A stretch of DNA of 10,910 nt from NCBI GenBank assembly GCA_016213345.1, contig JACRAO010000094.1:1-10910 (forward strand), written 5' to 3'. The notes below the pieces were generated by a model, which did no database searches, was not told the DNA's origin, and was given only the letters and a program-made list of their open reading frames with translations. Within the stretch, counting starts at the first letter, position 1, and every line of letters begins with the position of its first letter. A program made the translations under genes and the position numbers. This document shows, piece after piece, positions 1-5,960 of this stretch. The DNA is from Bdellovibrio sp. Lineage in GTDB: Bacteria; Bdellovibrionota; UBA1018.

Positions 1-161
1 ATGAGGGCACTAGGCTCTCTGGGGGGATGACAAGTGTCGCAGTTCGGGTTATCTTTTTTGATAGTACACGTTCTATTAAGGAAGAAGAAACAGAGCAGGC
101 GAGTCGACAAATTGTCGAAGCCTGGAAAAAGGAATTAGATATAGAACTTCGTACTTTTTAG
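1..161 (+). CDS. pheT: Phenylalanyl-tRNA synthetase beta subunit, C-terminal end (partial)
   Basis: Only the last 52 codons are present, in the frame starting at base 3 and ending with TAG at 159-161. The translation contains SVAVRVIFFDSTRSIKEEE and ends in KKELDIELRTF. This is the usual pattern of the C-terminal anticodon-binding (FDX-ACB) domain of PheT: a strand of the form S-x-A-x-R-x-x-F, a short loop, a T/S-x-x-x-E-E helix start, a long helix and a final 'ELR' strand. The full enzyme, with PheS, charges tRNA-Phe in the cytoplasm. The identity is supported by the next gene being IHF alpha, a common neighbour of pheT in Proteobacteria. The start and the catalytic modules lie upstream of the window. 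Confidence 0.88.
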   Translation, partial: EGTRLSGGMTSVAVRVIFFDSTRSIKEEETEQASRQIVEAWKKELDIELRTF

Positions 162-176
162 AAAGGGGATAGAGCT

Positions 177-533
177 GTGGCAATGACAAAAGCAGATATT
201 GTAGAGGCTTTGAATGACAAGGTTGGTTTTTCAAAAAATGAAGCATCAGATTTAGTTGAGCTTGTTTTTGATACCGTTAAATCAACGCTTGTTCAGTCAA
301 GTAAAATAAAAATTTCTGGTTTTGGAAATTTTATAGTGAGAAACAAGCGCACCAGAACAGGTAGAAATCCTCAAACTGGACAATCCATTGAGATTTCTGC
401 TCGCAGAGTATTAACTTTTAGACCATCACAAATTTTGAGATCAGAAGTCAATGCTTCTTTAGAAGGCAAGCCGATTCAAGTAGATTCAGTCGGACACGGT
501 GGGGACGATGGCGATGACGAAGGCATCGATTAA
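177..533 (+). CDS. ihfA: Integration host factor alpha-type DNA-bending protein
   Basis: This 118-residue HU/IHF-family protein forms dimers that bend DNA sharply in the minor groove and act in nucleoid structure, transcription and recombination. The alpha-helical dimerisation half occupies residues 1-42, followed by KISGFGNF (residues 45-52). The beta-arm carries GRNPQTG, with the intercalating proline at about residue 65, and the protein then closes with the family pattern ARRVLTFRPSQ. The start at GTG 177 fits the ribosome binding site AAAGGGGA (162-169) better than ATG 183, which would be too far away. The gene follows pheT by 15 bases and overlaps the merR-like gene, so all three are probably co-transcribed. 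It resembles the IHF alpha subunit more than HU in its N-terminus and location. After about residue 93 it has an extra acidic, glycine-rich tail (GGDDGDDEGID) not typical of the family core. Confidence 0.92.
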   Translation: MAMTKADIVEALNDKVGFSKNEASDLVELVFDTVKSTLVQSSKIKISGFGNFIVRNKRTRTGRNPQTGQSIEISARRVLTFRPSQILRSEVNASLEGKPIQVDSVGHGGDDGDDEGID

Positions 534-942
534 TACGACGAAGGAAGTGATTAATACAGCGATTAATACCAGATTGTATTATCGCATTGGGGATGTTTCT
601 AAACTTTCTGGCATAAAACCTCATGTGCTTCGCTATTGGGAGAGTGAGTTTCCTTTTCTAGCTCCAGAAAAATCTGTTTCTGGGCAAAGGGTGTACCGCA
701 AAAAACATATTCAAGCGGCACTGCTTATTAAAGACCTGCTGTACCGTGAACGATACTCAATCGAAGGTGCAAAAAAAAGAATTCATGAAATGAAAAAAAA
801 AGGCGAGTTCAAGGAATTAAGATTTGATTCTCTAGTTCAATCAAATCAGGTTTCTCCAACTCCACAGGATATTATGCAAAAAGATCAAAGAATCAAAACT
901 TTGCTCCAAGAAATCTCTCAGCTTGCAGATGATTTGGTATAA
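514..942 (+). CDS. MerR-family transcriptional regulator (short, no effector domain)
   Basis: This is a DNA-binding regulator of about 142 residues. The winged helix-turn-helix is clear: YYRIGDVSKLSGIKPHVLRY, then WE, then a P-x-K-x-x-x-GQRVYR-type wing, followed by a helix with LLYRERYSIEGAKKRI. Family members downstream of ihfA share this form. The C-terminus is a short predicted coiled coil (from about QDIMQKDQRIKTLLQEI) suited to dimerisation, and there is no recognisable metal- or drug-binding domain. The start is uncertain. ATG 514 is preferred because GGTGGGG (498-504) lies 9 bases upstream; ATG 508 and GTG 499 are in frame but less well placed. The start lies 20 bases inside the IHF gene, suggesting translational coupling. 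The first 20 or so residues (MAMTKASINTTKEVINTAINT) are low complexity and precede the conserved domain. The target genes are unknown. Confidence 0.88.
   Translation: MTKASINTTKEVINTAINTRLYYRIGDVSKLSGIKPHVLRYWESEFPFLAPEKSVSGQRVYRKKHIQAALLIKDLLYRERYSIEGAKKRIHEMKKKGEFKELRFDSLVQSNQVSPTPQDIMQKDQRIKTLLQEISQLADDLV
528..569 (+). repeat. Three in-frame copies of GATTAATAC at the ihfA/merR junction
   Basis: The 9-mer GATTAATAC occurs at 528-536, 549-557 and 561-569. Copies are spaced by 21 and 12 bases, both multiples of three, so each gives Ile-Asn-Thr in the MerR frame. The first copy contains the TAA stop codon of the IHF gene. This is seen directly in the sequence; the role is unknown. Confidence 0.8.
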
Positions 943-1121
943 ACCCAGGTTATTATTCTTTTTATACATATTAACTTGCGTATTATCTATTTTTCAAATT
1001 TCATTTCTTTGATTACAACCCTCTTTATGCGATGACATGAAAATGGAATTGCGAAACAAAATAATAACAAATGCTGTTAACTCAAAAGAGTAACAGCGGA
1101 AATAAGAAGGGGAGAAAGAAA
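943..1121. other. Intergenic region between merR and the small exported protein gene
   Basis: This is an AT-rich spacer of 179 bases. No convincing terminator follows the merR-like gene. No sigma-70 promoter with both boxes at good spacing was found by eye, although the downstream gene is probably transcribed from here. The notable content is a hairpin at 1073-1097 and the strong ribosome binding site AAGGGGAG at 1107-1114. Confidence 0.5.
1073..1097 (+). promoter_or_regulatory. Leader hairpin (or operator-like inverted repeat) upstream of the small exported protein gene
   Basis: GCTGTTAACTC (1073-1083) can pair with GAGTAACAGC (1088-1097) around an AAAA loop, giving 10 base pairs with one bulged A. 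It ends 9 bases before the ribosome binding site and 24 bases before the ATG, leaving both single-stranded. No U tract follows, so it is not a terminator. It could stabilise the 5' end of the mRNA, or act at DNA level as an operator; the sequence does not decide between these. Confidence 0.5.
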
Positions 1122-1598
1122 ATGAAAAAATTAGTAATTGTAACATTAGCAGTAGGAGTAATGGGGTTAAACGGTATTGCAATGGCCGATGGTTTTAAGT
1201 GTGAAACACGAGATGGAAAGCTTTTAGTAAAAGTTTTCAATCAAGTAAAACCAGAACTTGGAACACGAAATGCAGCCGTAATGGTTATTTCAGACAGAGA
1301 CGTACATGTTGGAAGAAAAACTATTGCCAGTTTTAAAGATGCAAGTGGTTTACTTTCAAGCCGGGGGGCCAACTATGTAGCAAAAGTGGATCTGAGATTT
1401 GCCGATAGCAGAAGGAAAGGCGAACTCATTGGGGGCACAAAATTAGGCGAGTTGGATCGTATTCTATTAGGTGTAGATTTCAACTACAGCCAGCCCGTTG
1501 AAGAAGGCGAAATCGTATCAGGTGTTTTGACCTTAGAAAAAAGAAATGGCGACAGCATCGAACTCGATATGGATTGCACTCGCTATCTTAAAAACTAA
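1122..1598 (+). CDS. Small exported protein of unknown function (two cysteines)
   Basis: I do not recognise a named family. The gene codes for 158 residues. ATG 1122 was chosen because AAGGGGAG lies 7 bases upstream and because it starts a clean signal peptide: MKK, a hydrophobic stretch (LVIVTLAVGVMGLNGIA), then likely cleavage after AMA before DGFKC. An in-frame ATG at 1071 would add 17 polar residues in front and has no ribosome site. The mature protein of about 136 residues looks beta-rich, with one cysteine near each end (in FKCET and MDCTR), well placed for a disulfide joining first and last strands in the periplasm. Its own leader and a strong terminator make it a single-gene transcript, and the strong ribosome site suggests good expression. 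Similar small periplasmic proteins are common in Bdellovibrio-like bacteria, but that comparison is from memory. Confidence 0.8.
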   Translation: MKKLVIVTLAVGVMGLNGIAMADGFKCETRDGKLLVKVFNQVKPELGTRNAAVMVISDRDVHVGRKTIASFKDASGLLSSRGANYVAKVDLRFADSRRKGELIGGTKLGELDRILLGVDFNYSQPVEEGEIVSGVLTLEKRNGDSIELDMDCTRYLKN

Positions 1599-1610
1599 GC
1601 TCAGTTTTTT

Positions 1611-1635
1611 GGGGGGATCTCATTAGGGGGATCTT
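1611..1635 (+). repeat. Short direct repeat GGGGGATCT
   Basis: GGGGGATCT occurs at 1612-1620 and again at 1626-1634, 14 bases apart. It lies between the stop codon of the small exported protein gene and its terminator. It is too short to suggest a mobile element and has no evident function. Confidence 0.45.
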
Positions 1636-1638
1636 ATC

Positions 1639-1681
1639 AAAAAGAGGTGGCTTCTAGAACATAGAAGCCACCTCTTTTTTT
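1639..1681 (+). terminator. Strong rho-independent terminator
   Basis: A perfect 18-bp stem (1639-1656 with 1662-1679) closes a 5-base loop GAACA. Its core is GAGGTGGCTTCTA/TAGAAGCCACCTC and it runs into a T tract at 1675-1681. It ends the small exported protein transcript. The 5' side begins AAAAA, so the structure would also give a hairpin plus T tract on the other strand and may work in both directions. Confidence 0.93.
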
Positions 1682-1818
1682 ATTTTAACTACTACACTTA
1701 AGTGCTCGCTCAGTTAATTACATGACATGAAATATTTATCTTAGCATGAGATATATTTTTTTATTTTGTTCACACTGCCGCTTGACTTTGTTGCTGCGTG
1801 CCATGTACTGCTTGCGTT
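1682..1818. other. Intergenic region upstream of the kinase-like protein gene
   Basis: This AT-rich region of 137 bases must carry the promoter for the gene at 1819, because a strong terminator lies just before it. A TTGACT box is present at 1782-1787, but no good -10 box lies 16-18 bases after it. No clear ribosome binding site precedes ATG 1819. Nothing else was recognised here. Confidence 0.4.
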
Positions 1819-4068
1819 ATGATAAATAAAAATAAAGTTGGCAGGCTTTTCTTACTAACAATACTTTTAGCAAGTTTGATTTCGAGCACTTCATCTTTTG
1901 CAAGTGTTTCAGACAAAGATCTTGTTGTGCAAGGCTTTGGGCAAACCTTGGACCTATTGCAAAGAGCTGATTTAGAAAAATTATTAGAGAAGGTTGATTT
2001 TATTTTAAACATTTTTAAAGACCCAAATATTAAACAAATAAGAGAAAAAAGTTTTAGCGATACGGCAAATTGGCCCGGGTTTCTGTGGAATAAAGAAGAA
2101 GATGGTGACTTCACAGTTTCAAACGGAGAAATTAGGCGTGGATTTGCATTTCTGAAAGATGCAGGTAAACGAGCTTTGATTTCCTGGCCCAACACTACTC
2201 ACGCGACACTTTTAGAAATGGCAGAGGTCTTAAGCTCACTTCAGATGAATTTGAGAAATCCAAATAAACCTGCCTATTCACTTTTGCCGGAAACTGCATT
2301 GAGAATTTTAGACGAAGCAACAAGCACTAATGTAGGAACTGTCAACGATGGTGAAGCTAAAAACCTTCCAAGCACATCAGAGAGAAATTTAAGCAAGGTG
2401 GATCCAGAAGATTCGTCATTTTGGAGTGCACCAAAAAATCTAGAAAATAAAAATCTCACTTGGGGCTTTGATCGCACCGGACCACTGCTTTCAGGCAAAG
2501 ACATATGTGAGTATGATGGTGCTAAGAGTTCTTATGGAACACACCCAGGTTTTAAAATGAAGTGTGGTGATAGAGCTTTAAGAGTTAAATTTGCAGAAAT
2601 TAGGTCACAATCTTTTTCAACCAGAATCTTATCAGCTCTAGGTTACAGCATAGATGAGATTGTAGATCCACTTAACTACATTATACAATCCAAGGACTCA
2701 CTAGCAGATTTGAGTTCAAGCAAAAGCAGGGTTTTAAGAATGAAGTATGATCACAGGATTTTGAGCGAGCTCCACAAGAGAAAACAAGTAAAATTTGATG
2801 TCACTTTATTTCCTGGTTTTTTGAACATTAAAACTGTAAACCTCACAGACCTCCATAATATTGATCCTTTTTTGAGAGTACAAAGAGGTTATCTAAAAGA
2901 ACCTGTTTCAAAAGAATTGCAAGCCAAAGCCGTACGCGATGAAAAAGGTGGGAGATGGTACTTAAACGGAGTCGAACGAGATCCCAAAAAATTAGACCTT
3001 AAAAAATTTCTATTAAGAAACCCAAACTCTCCAAGTCCTGTATGGGCTGGAAGGGATGAAAGTAACTATGTCAAAGCAAACGAAGATCAAGTCGAACAAT
3101 TAGTCATGGCTCCTGTTCAGGTTAAAACAAAAGAAGACAGCGTGGGACCATGGGATTTTAACGAGCTTGGACATGATGGGCTCAGAGAAACCAGAGGGCT
3201 AGGTTTGATCGCTGCTTGGATGGGCTGGCACGATGTGCGTTTTGATAATAACCGACTAGGAATTGTTAAAAACAGTAATGGGCAATATACCCTAAAGCAC
3301 TATCTGCATGATACAGGCAGTGTGCTCGGTGAATCTGCTGGTATTGTGAAACAAAGCGCTGAAGATGCAGATCGATTTCCATGGTATATAACTCTAGGTG
3401 CACCACAAGTTAACGATCTCTATGGCACTTTTTATTTCAAAGTAGTAAAATTTAACACATTAGACGAGTGCTTTGCATTCGAAAAAATGAGCCTAAAAGA
3501 CGCTCAATGGGGAGCGCGATTAATTTCTCGTTTATCCTCTCAGCAAATTGAACAAGCACTTCTTGGCGCTGGTTTCTCGGCAGCGGAGACCGTTTTGCTA
3601 AGAGACAAACTCCTAGCCAGACGATTTATGGTGCTTTGGGACTTAGGCTTGGGTGAGGAATATGCAAAGATTGAAAAAGGCCCGGTTGCATTAAGTTTAG
3701 GCACGACAAGAACAGAAATCGATGCACTACGCGAACGATATCGTGTAGATCAATCCAAAAGTGACGAAGACGTTGCAGCAGAGTTAGTTAGCCGAGGCAT
3801 TATTCGTCCGTCCTTTTGCCACGGAGGCAGCGCGGTTGCATGCAAAGTCAATTTCGATCCTACTGTAGACCCAATGCCTGTTGCATTCTACGTTGACGAA
3901 ACCGGCCAAACTCAGCGACTAGACCCAAAAGAAGACAACTACAAAGTAGTCAATGGAACTCTTATGGATGTCGATCCAAACTTGCCAAGGGCAAGGCTTC
4001 AGAATGGAGACATAGTAGACTTGCACCCTGTTTTAAATAGACGCAGAAATGACAGGGATAGGGATTAA
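1819..4068 (+). CDS. Exported protein with kinase-like fold signature, function unknown
   Basis: This 749-residue protein belongs to an unnamed family that I recall from Acidobacteria, myxobacteria and relatives, usually annotated hypothetical. ATG 1819 was chosen because it starts a signal peptide (MINKNK, hydrophobic LFLLTILLASLI, likely cleavage after SSFA). The longer GTG 1798 start would add a cysteine-rich leader. Residues 28 to about 215 are a helical N-terminal region with no recognised domain. Residues 235-258 hold YGTHPGF followed by RVKF, resembling a kinase glycine segment and ATP-binding lysine (K257). Residues 460-510 hold AAWMGWHDVRFDN and HYLHDTGSVLG, giving H-D-x4-N (D472, N477) and D-x-G (D498), the spacing of a kinase catalytic loop and metal-binding motif. 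A helical part (DAQWGARLISRLS) and a polar tail of about 110 residues ending NRRRNDRDRD follow. The kinase activity is inference. The gene stands alone and overlaps the next gene's stop codon by 4 bases. Confidence 0.8.
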   Translation: MINKNKVGRLFLLTILLASLISSTSSFASVSDKDLVVQGFGQTLDLLQRADLEKLLEKVDFILNIFKDPNIKQIREKSFSDTANWPGFLWNKEEDGDFTVSNGEIRRGFAFLKDAGKRALISWPNTTHATLLEMAEVLSSLQMNLRNPNKPAYSLLPETALRILDEATSTNVGTVNDGEAKNLPSTSERNLSKVDPEDSSFWSAPKNLENKNLTWGFDRTGPLLSGKDICEYDGAKSSYGTHPGFKMKCGDRALRVKFAEIRSQSFSTRILSALGYSIDEIVDPLNYIIQSKDSLADLSSSKSRVLRMKYDHRILSELHKRKQVKFDVTLFPGFLNIKTVNLTDLHNIDPFLRVQRGYLKEPVSKELQAKAVRDEKGGRWYLNGVERDPKKLDLKKFLLRNPNSPSPVWAGRDESNYVKANEDQVEQLVMAPVQVKTKEDSVGPWDFNELGHDGLRETRGLGLIAAWMGWHDVRFDNNRLGIVKNSNGQYTLKHYLHDTGSVLGESAGIVKQSAEDADRFPWYITLGAPQVNDLYGTFYFKVVKFNTLDECFAFEKMSLKDAQWGARLISRLSSQQIEQALLGAGFSAAETVLLRDKLLARRFMVLWDLGLGEEYAKIEKGPVALSLGTTRTEIDALRERYRVDQSKSDEDVAAELVSRGIIRPSFCHGGSAVACKVNFDPTVDPMPVAFYVDETGQTQRLDPKEDNYKVVNGTLMDVDPNLPRARLQNGDIVDLHPVLNRRRNDRDRD

Positions 4069-5801
4069 CCTAAAACATCAAATGGGTATTTTTCAAGTTC
4101 ATAGCCCTTAGCGACAATGAGTTTTATTAACTCGTCGTCGTTTTTGTCTATGGCTTTTAGATTGCCCTGAATTCTCCGGTTAGAGCGCATAAAGAAAGAC
4201 CGGGCAATTGCTATTTCGAGCTCACACTTTTCAACACTGCCTCCATTTTCTTCGATCGCGCGAGTAACCCGGGATAATACGCAAGACATCGCATACAAAT
4301 CAATAGCAATATCTGCAATTCTCTTTTGTGCAAATTGGCGAAGATGAATTTTACTACCGTGTCTTCTTAAAAGCACTTCAACTTGTGTTGCAAATTCTGG
4401 CACGTATTCTTCGATCATCGAAGTTAATTTATGTAGCTCTGGATGCGCTTTCGTAATAGTTTCACCAACCACACTTCTTTTGATTTTCCTTAAAACAAAA
4501 TCACTTACCGGGCCGAGTCCTTTTAGAGGATATTTAATTGCTTCAGCCAACCCTGCTAGTGTTTGTCCTGGACCTTGCATACCAGAAAGTGCAATAAATG
4601 CTCTTAAAATTTCATTTGTTCCTTCGAAAATGCGATTAATTCTGGCATCTCTTAACCAGCGTTCATAAGGATATTCCTTCATGAACCCTGCACCACCCCA
4701 GATTTGAACATTTTCATCCGCACATTCCCACAAAACTTCAGTGGCAAAAACTTTAGTAATCGCACTTTCTATAGAGTAATCAATATTTTTTCGATCAATC
4801 AAGCTTGTAGTCATATACACCATGCTTTCTGCAGCATAGATATTTGTCATCATGCGACCAATTTTTTCTTGAATCATCCCAAACTCGCCAATTTTCTTTT
4901 GAAATTGCACACGTTCGTTTGCATGAATTATAGAAGTTTCAAGACATTTTTTTGCCCCACCCATACAGCCAGCAGCTAATCCAAGACGACCATGATTTAA
5001 CACTCCCATAGCAACTTTAAAGCCATGCCCTACTCCTCCTAAAACATTAGCTATAGGTATTTTTACATTTTCAAAGTGAATTTCGTTTGTCCAAGTGTGA
5101 CGAATACCTAACTTGTCTTCTTTTGGACCCACTGAAACTCCATCTATGGGCAGCTCTACCATGAAGCAAGTTACTTTTTCTTTCTTTTCGCCTTTTCCAT
5201 CAGTAACTTCTGTTTTTGCAAAAACAGTCAAAAAACTTGCAATCCCGCCATTAGTAATCCAAAGCTTGCTGCCATTTAAAATATAATGCGTAGCATCCGA
5301 AGAGAGTGTCGCCTTTGTCTTAATCGAAGCTGCGTCACTGCCACTGCCTGGTTCTGTAAGACAATAACAAGCTATGAGCTGTCCAGAGGCTAAACGAGGG
5401 AGATATTTTTTCTTTTGTTCTTCGGTTCCAAAGAGCATAAGCGCTTTGAAGCCAATACTCTGATGAGCACCTAGCGTGACGGCAACTGAACCGTCATGAC
5501 CCGAAATTTCTTCCATCAAACGAGCATACGCAGTTTGTGAAAATCCAAGACCACCATATTCTTCAGGAACTCCAATGCCTAATAGACCCATCTCAGCCAA
5601 GTGGGAAATAATTTCTTTTGGCATTTCTCCTTTTTTATCCCATTCGTTAGTTTTAAAAGAATTATTTGCAAATTTACTCACTGTATCTAACACCATTCTT
5701 ATTGTTTCTGTAGTGTCTGGATGTAGTTTTGGGTAAGGGAACATCAGTTCTTCTTTGATTTGTCCAAAAAATATAGATTTCATAAAACTCATTTGTTCCA
5801 T
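4065..5801 (-). CDS. Acyl-CoA dehydrogenase, very-long-chain (VLCAD/ACAD9) type
   Basis: This 578-residue flavoenzyme catalyses the FAD-dependent alpha,beta-dehydrogenation of acyl-CoA, the first step of fatty acid beta-oxidation, passing electrons to electron-transfer flavoprotein. Motifs in order are the N-terminal helical domain (GLLGIGVPEEYGGLG), the FAD/substrate strand CYCLTEPGSGSD, LNGSKLWITNGG, and the C-terminal helical domain with QFQKKIGEFGMIQ, QIWGGAGFMKEYPYERWLRD and RIFEGTNEILR. The glutamate of FEGTNE (about residue 393) aligns with the catalytic base of VLCAD. An extra C-terminal region of about 160 residues fits the long VLCAD/ACAD9 type rather than the 380-residue short and medium types. 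The start at ATG 5801 is preferred over an upstream in-frame ATG at 5828, because GGAGG (5811-5815 on the complement) lies 9 bases upstream. No other beta-oxidation gene is adjacent. Confidence 0.93.
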   Translation of the reverse strand: MEQMSFMKSIFFGQIKEELMFPYPKLHPDTTETIRMVLDTVSKFANNSFKTNEWDKKGEMPKEIISHLAEMGLLGIGVPEEYGGLGFSQTAYARLMEEISGHDGSVAVTLGAHQSIGFKALMLFGTEEQKKKYLPRLASGQLIACYCLTEPGSGSDAASIKTKATLSSDATHYILNGSKLWITNGGIASFLTVFAKTEVTDGKGEKKEKVTCFMVELPIDGVSVGPKEDKLGIRHTWTNEIHFENVKIPIANVLGGVGHGFKVAMGVLNHGRLGLAAGCMGGAKKCLETSIIHANERVQFQKKIGEFGMIQEKIGRMMTNIYAAESMVYMTTSLIDRKNIDYSIESAITKVFATEVLWECADENVQIWGGAGFMKEYPYERWLRDARINRIFEGTNEILRAFIALSGMQGPGQTLAGLAEAIKYPLKGLGPVSDFVLRKIKRSVVGETITKAHPELHKLTSMIEEYVPEFATQVEVLLRRHGSKIHLRQFAQKRIADIAIDLYAMSCVLSRVTRAIEENGGSVEKCELEIAIARSFFMRSNRRIQGNLKAIDKNDDELIKLIVAKGYELEKYPFDVLG

Positions 5802-5840
5802 AATATAAACCCTCCAAGGAATTGCCATTTTGCCAGTTTA

Positions 5841-5870
5841 TTTTTAGTTAACTACATTCTTTTTTGACAA
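5841..5870 (-). promoter_or_regulatory. Candidate promoter of the acyl-CoA dehydrogenase gene
   Basis: On the minus strand TTGTCA (5870-5865) and TAAAAA (5846-5841) are separated by 18 bases, a fair match to sigma-70 boxes. This would give a leader of about 30 bases before ATG 5801. The -35 box is half of the palindrome at 5865-5877. It was read by eye only, and the AT richness makes chance matches likely. Confidence 0.35.
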
Positions 5871-5923
5871 ATTGTCAGACAAAGAGCAATAAAATTGATC
5901 GTCAAATTATTAACAGATAAAAA
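5864..5923 (+). promoter_or_regulatory. Candidate promoter(s) for the gspC-gspD-gspE operon
   Basis: Two weak sigma-70-like options are visible. One is TTGACA (5864-5869) with AATAAA (5888-5893), spacer 18. The other is TTGATC (5895-5900) with TAAAAA (5918-5923), spacer 17. An A/T tract (5919-5938) follows. Some promoter must exist here because the neighbouring gene points the other way; which option is used cannot be told from the sequence. Confidence 0.3.
5865..5877. promoter_or_regulatory. Palindrome TGACAAATTGTCA, candidate operator in a divergent promoter region
   Basis: This is a perfect inverted repeat of 6-1-6 bases between the divergent acyl-CoA dehydrogenase and gspC genes. It covers a TTGACA on the plus strand (5864-5869) and a TTGTCA on the minus strand, so a dimeric repressor bound here could block both directions. 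The regulator is unknown; a TetR- or MarR-type factor would fit the size. The same 11-base core, GACAAATTGTC, also occurs at 106-116 inside pheT, so it may be chance. Confidence 0.4.
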
Positions 5924-5960
5924 TAAAAAAATTTTTAATAGTTACCATGACTTATAAGGC

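Noticed and set aside
105..117. Palindrome CGACAAATTGTCG inside pheT, similar to the one at 5865
   Set aside because: It lies in the coding sequence of a conserved domain far from a promoter; an 11-base match in a window of this size can be chance.
938..956. Possible terminator AACCCAGGTT followed by T-rich sequence after the merR-like gene
   Set aside because: The stem is only about four base pairs with a two-base loop, too weak to count.
1032..1732. The 11-mer ATGACATGAAA occurs at 1032-1042 and 1722-1732, upstream of both exported protein genes
   Set aside because: Chance 11-base repeats are expected in an AT-rich window of this length, and distances to the two starts differ little from random; no symmetry or further match around it.
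1782..1823. TTGACT box with a TATGAT 30 bases downstream as promoter of the kinase-like gene
   Set aside because: The spacing is far too long for sigma-70, and the TATGAT overlaps the chosen start codon.
1770..2195. Open frame on the minus strand antisense to the kinase-like gene
   Set aside because: It is fully antisense to a better supported gene with signal peptide and family motifs, and has no ribosome site or recognisable protein features.
5918..5940. A/T tract resembling a terminator or origin-like AT-rich element
   Set aside because: It has no GC-rich stem and no iteron or DnaA-box pattern around it; best explained as AT-rich promoter DNA.
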